Assembly (NCBI GenBank): GCA_016800925.1
Contig: JABCPU010000307.1
Span: 1-64,000, forward strand
Length of the DNA stretch: 64,000 nt
Reading direction: 5' to 3'
Source: Suillus spraguei
Lineage: Eukaryota > Basidiomycota > Agaricomycetes > Boletales > Suillaceae
Positions 36,385 to 48,706 of the stretch are shown in pieces. The notes under the pieces were generated by a model. It had not been told where the DNA came from. It saw nothing but the letters and a program-made list of their open reading frames with translations, and did not search any database. Numbering within the stretch: position 1 is the first letter of the stretch; the number at the start of each line of letters is the position of its first letter. Position numbers and translations under genes: made by a program.

Positions 36385-36699
36385 ATCAGGGGTCGAGATA
36401 CAAGCTTGACACTTATTGGGAATCTTCAGGATTGATGGCGCAATATTACCGGGCGTTGGCAGCATGGTTTTAGCGTTGACTGGTGTACATAAGGAGGTAT
36501 TCTTATGTACGAGTACGCTATGTATTTGTCAGCGGGTTCACTGTAAAACCTGAGTTGGTATTACTTCACAGAACGTGTTTGAGACTTGCGTGCAACTCAA
36601 CAGCAGACCAGACGGATATAGGGGAGAATATCTTCTGCATCAATGTCTGAGAAGATTGGCAGAGGGGCGTAGAAAATGAAGCAAGATGCTCTGGCAGGC

Positions 36700-36870
36700 T
36701 CAATATTGAAGGCATGGTGCGCCGGGATCTAGCTCAGATCTAAATGGCACTCTGCGCACTTCAAGCCAGAATGAGCTCTAGGGCGCACCTGACCAAGTTC
36801 AGATCTTAAAGGTATGCCGTGCGCTGGGATCTAGCTCAGATCTAAACGGCGCTCTGAGCATCAAAGCTGG
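36700..36870. repeat. Short repeat beside RPN7, about 125-bp spacing (mirrored at 57665-57835)
   Basis: The string GGGATCTAGCTCAGATCTAA occurs twice (about 36723 and 36829), each followed by GGC(A/G)CTCTG, with GCGCACCTGACC between them. It lies just upstream of the RPN7 remnant. Function unknown. Confidence 0.6.
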
Positions 36871-37054
36871 GGTGTTACATGAGGCCACGCATGAGAGCCA
36901 TTGGAGAGACGTGAGTCATTCTTGTCACAGAGGTCGTTCTTGTTGGAGAGTCATTCTCTGCATTTGGACTGAGTGTGATGTGTCTTCATACCGTGGGAAT
37001 ATGAGCCTGTGCGACGCATCGAAGGTGAGCTCCCTGACGCTGACGCTGACAGTC

Positions 37055-38560
37055 ATGGCAGAAGAAATTATTCCAATATCAAATCTTAGCCTGCCACAGC
37101 ATCTATTCACTCTTATCTCACCAACACTCGGGCGACTTCATGACAATGCAAGAAAACAGTTGCTTGAAGGAGTCAAGGCAAACGATAAGTAATGAGGTTG
37201 TCTTAATGTTGTTGACTTGGTCTTTGGTCTACGCAGAAATGTTGCCGTATTATAAGTTAGTAACCTCTGCAGGCGCTCTTACGTCTGATCCTGCATTGCT
37301 CGAATTGATGGAGAAAGACAATGAAGAAGAGCTGAGGAAGCTAGATGAGAGACTGGCAGAGGCGGAGAGGCAAGAAGGAGAGTCTGAAATATCAGATACT
37401 TTGAAAGCCGAATTGGTAGCAAGGTGCGCCATCCCTATACTAAGTCATACGACTGAATAACGCTCAACGTCATTATGTAGGAAGGCGCAGTCGCAGTGCA
37501 AAAACTTGCGCTTGAGAACACGCCCAGCCTTGCCTCAAGGGTAGATATTGCACTCACTCTCATCCGACTGGGATTTTTCTTCGGCAACAATGGCCTCATC
37601 ACTGAGAACCTTCTCAAGACAGAAAGGTGCGCTATCGCAGCGCTTTACCGTGATCTTGAATTAACACATCATCCAGATTTATCGAGGAGGGCGGTGGCTG
37701 GGATAGGCGTAATCGTCTAAAGGTCTACCGTGGGCTCTGCATGGCACCCATCTGCCGCCTTAAGGCTGGCGGCGCACTTCTCCTCGATGCACTATCGACG
37801 TTCACTGCCGCTGAACTCACAGCGTACAATGGCTTCGTCGCTCTCACTATCATCATAAATGCTCTCACCCTCAAATGAGTAGATCTCAAGACGCAGGTAT
37901 GTTCGTTCTCCTGGGGTCTTCCACTGCTGACCTTATCTCCTGAGCTCATCACCGCACTGGAGGTTATCTCCGTTTTGCCTGAAATCCCGATCATTGGAGA
38001 TCTCTTAAACAATCTTTACGACTGCCATTACGCAAAATTCTTCGTCGCCCTCGGTACGTTTCTTCGCACCTACAATCCACTTCCGAAGTTCTTGTCTAGC
38101 CTCATTATACTTGTCTGACGTGATTGATCATAACTGACATGCTTTGTCCACGCCCACAGCGACCCTTGAGCAGACGTATCTCCTGCCCTCGCGACTCCTC
38201 TCGCCTCATACCCGCTACTATTTACGAGAAATGCGGATTTTGGCATACAGCCAACTTCTGGAGTCCTACCACAGCCTCACTCTTGAGAGTCTTAGCGGTG
38301 CATTCGGCGTCAGCGTCGAGTTTGTTGACAGGTATTTACTATCTGCACCTGTACCTTGCACCTCTCTGAGCGTATCTTCTAGTGAGCTTTCACAATTTAT
38401 CGCCAACGGGCGTTTGCATTGCACTATTGACAAAGTGCGCGGTATTGCAGAGACGACGCGGCCATCACTCAAGAATGTACAGTACGACAAGGTCATAAAG
38501 CAAGGTGATGTCTTGTTGAATTCAATACAAAGATTGAGTAAAGCATTGTGCTGGTACTTT
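37055..38560 (+). pseudogene. RPN7: RPN7 (26S proteasome lid subunit), left-arm copy, with premature stop
   Basis: RPN7 is a PCI-domain subunit of the proteasome lid. The start ATG is at 37055 (MAEEIIPISNLSLPQHLFTL). Intron 37189-37238 leads to MLPYYKLVTSAGALTSDPAL and DERLAEAERQEGESEISD. Then come [110 protein letters not shown] and [17 protein letters not shown]. This is nearly the full family in order. It is broken by TGA at 37876-37878, where the family has LKR-VDL (a CGA to TGA change), by loss of the RANYLTRIGDK-type helix at the second junction (37430-37488), and by missing the family's usual stop after LSKVLY. It is probably non-functional. Confidence 0.92.
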
Positions 38561-39153
38561 ACGTCTTGTCCCTCCATCTTTTCAAGTGTCGTATTTCGCT
38601 TTAAGTTGATACTTGAAGGATGCGCAGAAGTGGGCATGTCCACCATTTCTATCGTCAACGTGGACCTTCATTTCAGACCGTGAGCATGCCTTAGATCTTT
38701 GTATGTATGCCTATCATTTTATGGCGCTAGTCAGCGAGTAAAAAGCTGGAGAGTCATATTTGAATGCATCAACCTCAGACTTAAGATCAGAGCTCCATCG
38801 ATATGGAATACATGCCCGAATGGAGGATAGTTTTGGTTAATCTGTTCAGATTCTAGGCTGATATGTGCGCACCTCGAGGATATACAATCTCATGTTTCTG
38901 AGACGACCCTCGCGAGATGTGAAGGTTAATTCGATTTCATAGATAGACTATTACAAGGTTCCGGCGAATGACTAGGCTTATTTGAGATGAACCTCGAGGG
39001 TCCATACGCCGTAAAAATGCTGTCAGCCGGTATCAAACCAACGCCAACAAAACCTTTGCTCCTGGGACCGGAGTATTATCGACGTTTCCCAGCGATGTCT
39101 AATTTATCCAATCACACCCCGTGCGACCTCTAATTAGAGTCTGGCATTCCATT
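38561..39153. other. Intergenic in left arm (mirrored 55382-55974)
   Basis: Separates the convergent 3' ends of the RPN7 remnant and the unknown gene at 39154. No conserved coding or RNA element was recognised. Confidence 0.4.
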
Positions 39154-40015
39154 TCATCCCTCAATCCAAGCTCGAATGTCCTCAAGTTGGGCGAATACTT
39201 CCTTGAGAGATTCGCCCTCTGAAGCACGATCGCGACGTTCAGCTGGGCTGTCCCAACCTGCAAATGAGGTCGAGCCGCGAAGGCTACTCGGAGGGCAGAT
39301 TGCAGCGGTCGTATCTAGAAGGACTGGTCGTAGAGGTCGTGGAGTCGCGTGACGATCCAGCTTTTGAGGAAGAGGAGCATTACCGCCATTCGCCCTCCCT
39401 CTTTCTTCGGCTACCGGGTGAAGGATTGATGGTTGACTTCTGACGTCAACGGTCTTGTGATCGATTTTTAATGATGAACTTTGCTGCGGCGCACCACGCA
39501 ATCGTGTCATCGGTGATTTATGAGCACCTCGATCGAGCTCTGGACTAAGTTTTTGGATAGGCAGGGCAAGGGCAAGGACGTCGTAGGATATCTGAGCGGT
39601 GACTTGGGGAGCTTGTACCGAAATCTCAACCGTGGCTTCGCTTCCCTGCTTTGCCTTTCGAGCAAGAACGGCAGCCGTCGCTTGAGCCAGTGTAGGAAAG
39701 ACCTTTTCTTATTTTAGCAGGCCCATCATACTGGCCGCCCATATCTAGTTTATTGTGTTGATGTGTTGCACCAGCAGGTTGAGGGATGGCTGGAACATGC
39801 TTCGCAATCGGTGTTTTCTCCCTTGTCTTGCGCTTGTATATGGCGGGCGGCCGAGCACCGCAGCTGACATACGCCTTCCGCACGATTTTCCGATAGTGTG
39901 AATCGTCTCCCCCGAGGGAGGTCATGGCATCCGCACGAGCACACTTCGGAGAGCAAAAGCAGAAATTGTGATCTGCCACCGTTGGACCAGGGGTCCCAAA
40001 GCATAGTTGAGGCCC
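39154..40015 (-). CDS. 5'-truncated uncharacterised gene fused behind the REV1 exon, left-arm copy
   Basis: Mirror image of 54520-55381; see that entry. Confidence 0.55.
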
Positions 40016-40047
40016 TGCATTCCTGCGGTAACAATGCAGATACGCAC

Positions 40048-40425
40048 ATATATTGAAAGACCGCTAAAGATTTTTTTTCTGGCACCCACGTCTTGGCTTG
40101 CATCAAGGGTTGCATTTTGTATCTGCAGTTTGGCGCGCTTGCGATGCATGTACTCTCCGAAATGTCCAAAGCGAGATGCGCCGTAAATCTCAGGATTACC
40201 TTCAGTGTCACCAAGTCCATGGGTCAAGGTCCCGTGTGATGTCGCCCCAACTTGCTGCTCATCGCTTTCATCACGGAGACGCTTGCGATTCAGGGACTCT
40301 TGGGGAGCTGTGATTTGATCTCCGGGTAGCACCACGTTCCTGAGAGCCTCGAGGAACTCTGGATCACCGGGACCAAAAAGGTCGGAGGAATCAGTAGACG
40401 CAGACGATTGAAATGGTTTCACCAT
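40048..40425 (-). pseudogene. REV1: REV1 first coding exon, left-arm copy
   Basis: Mirror image of 54110-54487; see that entry. Confidence 0.85.
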
Positions 40426-40645
40426 CAACCTCCGTAAGGCAATACAATGATTTAGGAAGAGGCAAGCATGTGGTCTCCGTGTCCTGTACGACAACCCGGT
40501 AACCAGTGAAGCAAGCGTTGTTTGTCTTTATTTGTTGGAGGTCCAAACAAATTGCAAATAAACCACTCCACTCCACATTGCCATGTGGGTTAGCAGGCAC
40601 GTTAACGTAGAATAAGTAGGCTCTTCAGACTATCGCTATGATACA

Positions 40646-42109
40646 TTATAAACACTGTACAACAATAGACACATCATCTAACCAAGGTGAGTCCATGTTC
40701 AAAGTCAGAACACGAGATACGCTCGTCGGATCATTACCAAGCGCCTGCCAAAGCAGTCGGAGGGCCAGACTCTTTTCATCTAGCTCTCTTGAGTTACTGC
40801 GTGCGGCTGCACGAGCCCACTGATCAACAATCGCACGTTGATTTGTGCCACATATGTCTGTGAACCCATCTGAACAGAGTATAAGATATTTGCGAGGAGC
40901 TCGGGGGGATGGATCAAGGGGATAATGCGTGACTTCCGGAGTGGACGAAACATATGGAGGCGTATGGTTCCTCATCAAGAACTCTTCCCAAGGAGATGTG
41001 TCGTGCTGACCAGGATATAAATTATAGAGAATACGTCGGGTGAACTCGGGTGGTTGTTTGAAGGGGGTGTCTCCCAGACCTGTTCAATCATCGAGTAGGT
41101 CAGCGGATAGTAAAGTATGAAAATATGAATGTAACATGCATCGAAAGGGTGCAATAGCTCCAAGCACACGACTATCCACAATACACTCCGGCTCACCAGG
41201 GTGCTCATTCATGACGCGCTGGACCTCAAGCGGATTTTCCCCGTTATGAAATTGCGTCAAAACTTCCACGTTCCACGATTTTTGATCAGTCTCTGAGACC
41301 ATCACTTGAATTCAAAAGTTAGCCGTCACGATGGACAATATCGTCACACTTTACGTACGTCCTTGGCAGTCACCCAGGTTGGCAAGCCATAGATTTTGGT
41401 GATCAGGGTCAACAAGAGCTACGAGTGCAGTAGTACCATACAAGCACAGCCTTGCCTTCGTGTAATTTTGGCCTCCGGAAAGTTGGTCATCGAGAACTCC
41501 CTGGATCTGCAAGTCCGACAAGCGAGATAAAGATGACAAACCGTCCGGGAAAAGTTCCAGGACGTCATTGGCGATGGCGTCATCAAAAGCGCGAATGGCC
41601 ATCGAAAACATGTCCGCAATTAAAGGCGGCGGTACAACACGGTCACCGTGTTTCCGAGTGATCAACTCCAAGTGTTCCCGCACAATGATAGGCATGTGAT
41701 GGGCCACATGCTCAACGGTATGGCTACCCAGGTGACCTGTGGATAATTCCTGGTAATGACACAATGACCAAGCACATTCTCAAAACTTGTGCCTACCATC
41801 AAAAACTGCAGACAGGGTCCAAACGCGTCCCTGAATATGTATCTGCTGAATTGCATAACGGTCTTGCGAGGGAGTCTCAGCGCAAGGTTGGAAGTTGAGG
41901 GCATCTGCACGCCACCGTCCCGTCGGGTCAAATTTGACGCTGTGGAGGTTGGAGGCTGCCGCCAGGTGATCCCAGGCAGCGTCATGGTTCAAATTTCGAA
42001 AGGGACGTGGCCAATCATCTGTAGGACTACACAGATTGCCAGGGATATCGCCGAAGGAGGCAAATGATGTAGGACCGGTATAGCAGGAGCATTCGGGGCT
42101 TCCACCCAT
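40646..42109 (-). CDS. PP2C-type protein phosphatase, left-arm copy
   Basis: Mirror image of 52426-53889, identical in sequence; see that entry. Confidence 0.88.
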
Positions 42110-42728
42110 GAGGCGCCAGTCACAAAAGAAGTAAGCGCAGGAGAAATGTGGGGAAGCGGAATCCCCACTTTGCTGTCGGACCGCTTATAAGTCATTGCTG
42201 CTGTCATGTGCAGTACTGGGCGTTAAAGTTCAACATTAATTAATGACATATATCAATAAATTTGGTGTCTTTGTATGAAAGCCGTGCGGCGTGCGTATAC
42301 GCGTGGCGTCAAACGTCACCGTGCCAGTACCACATTGAAAGTTTAGGACGGAGATGGGCACCTGGCAATTCAACGTGATGGGATATAGTTAACTCCCGCA
42401 ATCCTGTGTTTGGTTGCGGAGTTTCGCGCGGTCATTCGATGCAACACAGGCACAATGGGAAACCTCCGTTGAAGGACGAACGCAAAGGGCAACAAACTTA
42501 TGTAAAGCTTAAAACCAGTGTCCGCACAGATAGCTAGACTTGAAAAAGTGATACATTACACTACATACGACTTGCGTTATTTAAGAGCTACTAGTAATCA
42601 AGATCGTAGTCGTAAGCTACAATATAGCGACGAAAAAAATGTATACAATGTGCGTGGTTGTAAAGATCGTGGTAGGTAAGATCCAGTCTGATACTCCAGG
42701 TCCATGCAGAATTATGAGAAGACATTGC

Positions 42729-45050
42729 TTATTTACGGAAAGGGTTGCGAGATCCGCCCGTATTTGTAGGTGTGATCCAATGCGATGGGTCAGGTTCCGG
42801 GGACTGCCTTACGGACGCAGCGTACGACTCGGCGGCGGTTAGCGGTTTAGAAGGCAGTAGCTGACGTTTCAACACGTTTGATTTCTTGGGTACCGAAGAT
42901 CCAAGTGTCGTTGTCGAAAATCGAGAACTCAAAGGGTCCGATTTGACAGGCTGCCGAGGTTCGGGTCTGGAACGAACATTCCCTGTCGTTTGGGAATACA
43001 GGGAACCTGATAGCCTATTAACATCGGAGTAATCATATGATTCGCGATGGTTGTAGAGATGAAGCGAAGGAGATCGGCTCGATCCCGAGCGAGAGTGCTC
43101 GTGTGCGCCCATAAGCGTCTCCATTTCCTTATGGTGCCGTGCCTCCTCCGCAGCGCGCAGTTTCCATAAAGCAATTTCCTCCGTCTCAGGCCGCGTGCTA
43201 CGATTGTGCCCAAAAAGCCTCTCTCCAAAGCGGGCAAGTCGCCATCTCCAGTTTTGCTTGTGGAGGGCCTTAGCAGACGCAAATGCTGCTGTCTCCTTTG
43301 CTCGCTGCTTGCGAGCTCGGCGCCGCCAGCAGTATAAAAAGGCCACAAAGATGAAAGCACATCCAAGCGCCATGAGTAAAATCTCCCACCACTGCAATCG
43401 TTGGGTTGTGGTTGTAATAGGAGTCGATAGCCCTGAGGGAAGCGAGCCTGAACTGGTACCAGAAGGTAAGACTTGTACAAGTTCTGAAAGGCACGCCCCA
43501 AGACTTGGGATAACACTTGTACCGCTGGTGCAGTTAGCTGACGTGCAAGCACCCCCACGCAAAACTTGACTAGAACTTGAGCAAGCGAGGCAGTTATTCG
43601 GACCGGCGCCTGAACAGCTAGCACAGCTGGAATCGCAAGACTGGCATGTTGAGGACGTTGTGTCGAAATACTGCTTCTGACTGCAAGTAGCGAGACAGCG
43701 ACCACTTGTAAGGACAGGGAGTGCTTTGTTGCAACTTGTGCACTGGTTAAAGGATGCACCTGAACATGTTGCACAGTCTGGATGGCAGGAAACGCAGGAC
43801 CCGGAAGAACTTAACGTGTTGAAGGGACAAGAACTGACGCACTGCCCGTTTGAAGCTAGCAAGTTGTTCGCGCATGTCAAGCAGGTGGTAGCGCTTCCCG
43901 CACAGCTACTACAGGATGAAGAACAAGCTGAATACATGACGACATCAGTCTAATTTAGTAATCAATCGAATTGAGACAGTCCGTACCTGGACACGTCAAA
44001 TTATCTTGAGGAGATAGGAAAGTACCAGATGGACAACCTGTCACACACTGCCCTTGTGACAAGACAAAACCAGGAAGACAGCCAGTACACTGAGCTTGAT
44101 TGACGGTAGATGCCACATTGAAATTGGATATCTGGCAGGTCGTGCACTTCGGTCCACAAGCTGAGAATTACATATTGAGTACACGTCAATGCACAGTGGG
44201 ATACACTTACTGTCGCACTCATGCTTGTCATTGTTGGCAATCATATTGGAGCCTGAGCAAACACCCCCAGAACTGGTCGTCACGCATGACCCATTAAACT
44301 TGTACGTGCCGGATCCGCAAATGACACAATCGTTCGAATTTGGCCCGGTACAAGTCGTGCAAAGCGGTGAACAAATCGCGCAACTAGACCCAGCACCGTA
44401 ACTTCCGGTAGGACAAGTCGTGCTATTTGACGTAGTTTGCGGAATGGCATCGCACATTGTGCGGTCGTTCCCGTCCTGAGTAAAGCCGGACGCGCAAGTA
44501 ATGCAGTCCCCGGTGCCATCAGCACACTGTTGACAACCCAACTGACAAACTGAAATCAAAGATGAGATTGGTGAGACAGAAAAAGAATGTATCGTAACTG
44601 ACTTTCGCAGTTCCCGTTTGTAGCTAAAAAGAAACCGGCCGCACATGCAGCACATTGAGTTCCGTTTGACGCCGAGGTCCAACCACTAAGACAGGTACAC
44701 TGTCCGTTAGCGCCACATTCGCCATTGATACAATTGCAACTCGATGGCAGGTTTGACACTACTGGCACCAAGCAACGTCCCGTGCCCGAGATTCCATCAT
44801 CGCATGAAGTACACCCTGACGGACAGGCCTGACACTCCGGTCCGAAGAAACCAGACGAGCACGCCTCGCAAGATGAACCGGTGAATCCGCTTGGACATTG
44901 ACACGTCCCAGAAGAGGAGCAAATGCCATCTCCGGAACAAACCGGCGAACAGGATGACGATTGCAGGTTGAGCAACGACAGGGACCCTGAGGCGCTCGCA
45001 GGGAGCTGGCTGACATCAGGAATAGAGTTCCACAAAATGACACGCCTGTT
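42729..45050 (-). CDS. Cysteine-rich single-pass membrane protein, 5' truncated, left-arm copy
   Basis: Mirror image of 49485-51806; see that entry. Confidence 0.85.
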
Positions 45051-45828
45051 CCTGACAGGTAATAGCCAAAGCGAAGCTTGGAAGGGAGCTCGACAGCGTG
45101 GTACGGCATGGGAACATTCTGGTGAGACGAGTCCTTTTTGGCCAAAGATAGTTTTGCAGAACAATTCACAGTCCTGAACAGACCTAGAAAATAGTCGAGA
45201 ATGAGCCAAGTGATGCAGGTAGCGACTAACCGCGCTAATGACCCATGAGAAGATCGAATTGCTTCGAATCCAGGCCGGACGGCTGTAAGACAAAGCCAGT
45301 TATCGTCTTAGTTGGAAGAATCGAGAACATCACCTTCCTTGTGTACCAATAGAACTAACACGTTCAGCCGTTGGCTTCAAAGAGTACACACCGCAATACG
45401 ATGCTGGGATGCGCAAGCTTCCTCCGATATCAGAACCGATGCCCAAGGCGGATACGTCCATGGCAAGTAAAGCTCCCTCTAGTGCCAGACGTTGTTATTT
45501 ACTAAGATATTCACAAGCATATGACGAACCTCCACCAGAGCTGCCTCCGCATGTATACTTGTTGTTCCATGGGTTTGTCGTGCGACCCCAGAGAGGATTA
45601 GAGCATTCGAACGCGAGCATTGTCTGCGGTACATTGGTCTTCACGAAGATGATGGCACCAGCAGCTCTGAGTTGAGCAACGACCTACAAGTAATGATAGA
45701 GAGAATGGGTGAATGTGATAATAAGGACATGCGCAAGCGTCTTTTTTGCCTGGGTTGTTGGCCCATGCTGTGAACCCAATGGTCGCGTCGTATCCAAACG
45801 TTGAGTTTGGTGTATACATAAAATTGCA
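45051..45828 (-). pseudogene. Amidase 5' part, left-arm copy
   Basis: Mirror image of 48707-49484; see that entry. Its 3'-most 311 bases (45051-45361) are the segment also present at 25424-25738 in the same orientation. Confidence 0.85.
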
Positions 45829-45999
45829 CTGCAGTTATGAGCACAGTCAGTTACTGGAAGCATGACGCGAGTTTTTCGCATTTGAGAGAGAAATGCAAAG
45901 GGTTGAATGGCATTGCTTTGATTGATGGTACGATAGGTGTTTGCTGCATGGCGGAGCTGGCGTGGATCCGGAGAAGGGATCATACCCAAGAATGACAGC

Positions 46000-46200
46000 A
46001 GGGACGGTTTCCTTTTGAGAGCAGGGACAGTTTCCTTTTGCGAGCAGGGACGGTTTCCTTTCTGGAGCAGGGACGGCAGGGACGTGATGTAAAGAATTTT
46101 CATTTTTTTAAACAAATGGCGGATGGGAAATAAGAAGCAGGGACGATTGCCTTTAAAGGCAGGAGCAGGGACGGGGACGGCTAGACCCCTGCAGCCGGAG
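46000..46200. repeat. Short tandem repeat at the inner border of the left arm
   Basis: The unit GCAGGGACGGTTTCCTTTT(GA) recurs at about 46008, 46021, 46042 and 46068, with shorter GCAGGGACG copies to 46175. The left inner border of the inverted repeat (46020) falls between two units. Only one unit is shared with the right arm. Confidence 0.8.
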
Positions 46201-46261
46201 TCCCCTCCCCATAGGATTGCGCGATGCTATAAATTGACTGGGAAGCCGTAGAAAGTCAGAG

Positions 46262-46670
46262 GGGTAAGAGTGGTAGAACTCGAATGATGGACTTGGAAGA
46301 TATCGAGGTGCGTCCATATTCAATCTCTTTCTGTGCAAATTCTGACATATAAAAGTACAGGCATGCTGTTTGTCCCGCAGCTGTGATATGTATCTAGATG
46401 AGCTTCGTGATGAGATTAGCAAGGCTCGCGGGAAACACCCGTCATTGTCCACCATCTGGCGAACGCTTCATTGCACGGGATATTCAAGGAAGAAGGTTAG
46501 TGTCTTGATTCTCGTTGACAATGATGTTTGATTGATGTGTGCAATAGATCACTCGAGAAGCAAGAGAGCGGAACCTTGATAAACGTGCTGAGTACATGTA
46601 TCAGATTGGCCTCAAGTATAGACCCGACCAACTCATTTTTGTCGACAAGAGCTCCGCCGACATCTGGTGC
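46262..46670 (+). mobile_element. Tc1/mariner-type DDE transposase fragment in the spacer
   Basis: GRTRMMDLEDIE is followed by an intron to about 46381, then YLDELRDEISKARGKHPSLS, TIWRTLHCTGYS, intron 46497-46548, and ITREARERNLDKRAEYMYQI with YRPDQLIFVDKSSADI. This is the usual order of basidiomycete Tc1-like transposases: the second helix-turn-helix, the linker, and the first catalytic Asp in LIFVDKSSAD. The rest of the DDE domain is missing. The spacer therefore contains part of a DNA transposon but not a whole one. Confidence 0.8.
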
Positions 46671-46896
46671 GGAGCTGAATCCACCTGGCATTGTGGCTGC
46701 TGACGAAGTGCCAGGCTTTTTTTGGTGGAATGGGCCGTGGCCGTGGTTTAGTCTTTGAGACGACTTCCTGACTTGAAGGATCTTCCACCTGTGTACCACT
46801 GGGGAGCTGTGATTGCTTTTTCGGAGGACGGCCGTGTTTACGAGGCTCCTTGACCTTGCGCACTCGTGCAGGAGCCTTTGCCATCCTGCGAGACAA
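46633..46896 (-). CDS. Small basic ORF with an AT-hook-like motif
   Basis: A minus-strand frame rich in Lys, Arg and Pro starting near 46878 (MAKAPARVRKVKEPRKHGRP, with the AT-hook-like RKHGRPPKK). It overlaps the end of the Tc1 fragment on the other strand. It may be the 5' end of another transposon gene or chance coding. Not assigned. Confidence 0.25.
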   Translation of the reverse strand: MSRRMAKAPARVRKVKEPRKHGRPPKKQSQLPSGTQVEDPSSQEVVSKTKPRPRPIPPKKAWHFVSSHNARWIQLRTRCRRSSCRQK

Positions 46897-46984
46897 TGTA
46901 GCAGACCGGGAAAAGTGAGATTAGATGTGTGTGAATTTGGTTTGTATACTAGTACTAGACACGAGACAAGTGTCCACTTCGCCA

Positions 46985-47260
46985 GATCGTTCCATTCGTT
47001 CTACAGTCGTCTGCGCCTCATTGTTCTTATCAAGTTTGTATCTTACCGCTTGTCATTATCTTGCTTCGTTACTGAAATAAAAATCAATCTTTGTAGACTG
47101 TTGGCTCTGAGAGCAGGTGACCACCAACTTCACCGAATCGCTTGGTTTTTTCGCTGGTCGTCTGCGTTCGATTTTTCTGATCAGTTTTGTCGCTTGGACC
47201 ATGTCAATAGCTTGCTTCATTGTTGAGATAAAAATCGATCTTTGTAGGACTACTTTTCGA
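46985..47260. repeat. Diverged direct duplication of about 130 bp in the spacer
   Basis: CTTGCTTCGTTACTGAAATA followed by AAAATCAATCTTTGTAG (to 47097), and CTTGCTTCATTGTTGAGATA followed by AAAATCGATCTTTGTAG (to 47248). Both are preceded by CGTCTGCG and a TCAAGTTTGT/TCAGTTTTGT stretch. Confidence 0.65.
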
Positions 47261-47494
47261 AAACAAATGCACGCTTTTTTGGAAAATACCGCCAGCCTCT
47301 CTTATTATGCAAACTGCTGTAAGGACACATACTACTAGTTACCGTACTAGCTCTAATTACTAATATATGTCCTGTTCACCCTTACTTGCCTTACATTTAT
47401 AATGTGTCAGTATATAATTACCTCACCTTTTGCCAAGTTGTGATTCTGGACTATCATATAGTACTGTGAACCCCAGTATCATTCCTCCTATAAT

Positions 47495-47960
47495 ATGCCA
47501 TTTGTCACAGTCGCCGCTTCACTTGTTATCAACCCCTCCTTCAGCGCTGACTCTGACTCAGACACGTGGGTGTTCAACGGCTACTGTGGACCGAGTTCTT
47601 CGTCTGAGCAACTTGGTGTTGGCGACACCATCGTTGTTTATCAATATTCCCTGCACATGAGTTCCATCCCCACCCCTTCCCCCATATTTACCGCTACCAT
47701 TACGCACATTGTGGGGTGGGGTGGAGGCCATGTTAAGTTTGGTGTGCATACCGAGGCCACTGCTGGCATTCCGACTTACCAGGGCCCTTGTACCATTTGT
47801 CTTCCACTACGGATATGCCGTCTCTTTTGGTGGCAGCGACTCTGGGGATGGATATTTCCTTTCCCTCGCTTATCTGTGATCCTGCAGTCACAGTGATTCC
47901 ATCACGTCAATTCATTTGTCAGTATCCATCTGCTTGCCTTGTATCACTCACCAGCCTATT
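47495..47960 (+). CDS. Small uncharacterised ORF in the spacer
   Basis: A frame beginning MPFVTVAASLVINPSFS, continuing with VGDTIVVYQYSLHM and ITHIVGWGGGHVKFGVHTEA. At about 47800 the better-looking continuation (YHLSSTTDMPSLLVAA) is in another frame. It may be a small real gene with a frame change or chance. No family recognised. Confidence 0.3.
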
Positions 47961-48337
47961 GTGACTTACCCTTTCATTCATAGGTTTCAAGATGCGCTTC
48001 GGTCATGTGCATGAACCCCAGTGAAAACTGAAAACTGCTAAAACAGATGTAAATATACGCAAAGCTACTTTGCACCTTACATACCTGGTCTTATCTACGG
48101 TACATAATCGACGCGTTTCGCAAACACAACATTCAGGCTATAGACTGCTTCCTCGTTCCACGCGTTGACTTTGTGTTTAGCAAACGAGAATTACAAGCAG
48201 CGCCCGGTCCATACTATGGCTACTACTCGCACACGTCGTAATGCTCTGTACTCGTCACTAGCGCATGTAGTCCTTGTTGCACTATTGCTGCACCCACCAT
48301 AATACATACTTTTATGTGGCAGAGTGGGATTTTTTCT

Positions 48338-48406
48338 ATGGGTTACCTCTCACTGCCAGCACTCAAAAACCTCAAAAAGTATTCCTATCAAGGTGTAGAT
48401 GAGTGG
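48338..48406 (+). pseudogene. First-exon fragment of a choline/ethanolamine phosphotransferase (CPT1/EPT1-like)
   Basis: The 23 codons MGYLSLPALKNLKKYSYQGV-DEW have the pattern that opens CDP-alcohol phosphatidyltransferases of the CPT1/EPT1 type (a short start, LxxLKxYKYxGVDxS). GT follows directly, as at an exon end, but no second exon is seen before the arm border at 48515. Short, so only moderately sure. Confidence 0.45.
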
Positions 48407-48514
48407 GTACTGTTCCATTGAGTGTTCTTTTGCTGTCATACTGAACTTTGAAAATAAGATCTTTGGTTTCGCGTTATCTCCTTACGCCATATTGGAATTG
48501 GTTCATCAAGCTCT

Positions 48515-48706
48515 TCTCAAAAGGAAACCGTCCCTGCTGTCATTCTTGGGTATGATCCCTTCTCCGGATCCACGCCAGCTCCGCCATGCAGCAAACACCT
48601 ATCGTACCATCAATCAAAGCAATGCCATTCAACCCTTTGCATTTCTCTCTCAAATGCGAAAAACTCGCGTCATGCTTCCAGTAACTGACTGTGCTCATAA
48701 CTGCAG
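48515..48706 (+). other. Exon-like segment of unknown origin at the inner end of the right arm
   Basis: An open frame reads FLGMIPSPDPRQLRHAANTY and NQSNAIQPFAFLSQMRKT, then a possible intron to 48706. It does not fit the amidase N-terminus. It is probably a piece of another gene. Mirrored at 45829-46020. Confidence 0.3.

Larger units (their letters stand above)
35360..46020 (+). repeat. Left arm of a 10661-bp inverted repeat
   Basis: Every feature here has a reverse-complement partner at position 94535 minus its own coordinate in 48515-59175. The constant sum over more than 10 kb means no net insertion or deletion, and all compared translations on the two arms are identical. The outer border is at 35360, where AGCACAATGCT (read inward to outward) is followed by TACAC here and GACGA on the right. 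The inner border is at 46020, inside a short tandem repeat with the unit GCAGGGACGGTTTCCTTTT. Confidence 0.97.

Noticed and set aside
43425..43455. CCCTGAGGGAAGCGAGCC in the Cys-rich gene as a motif copy
   Set aside because: Only the CCCTGAGGG centre agrees; both outer arms differ, and it is ordinary coding sequence (GSLPSG).
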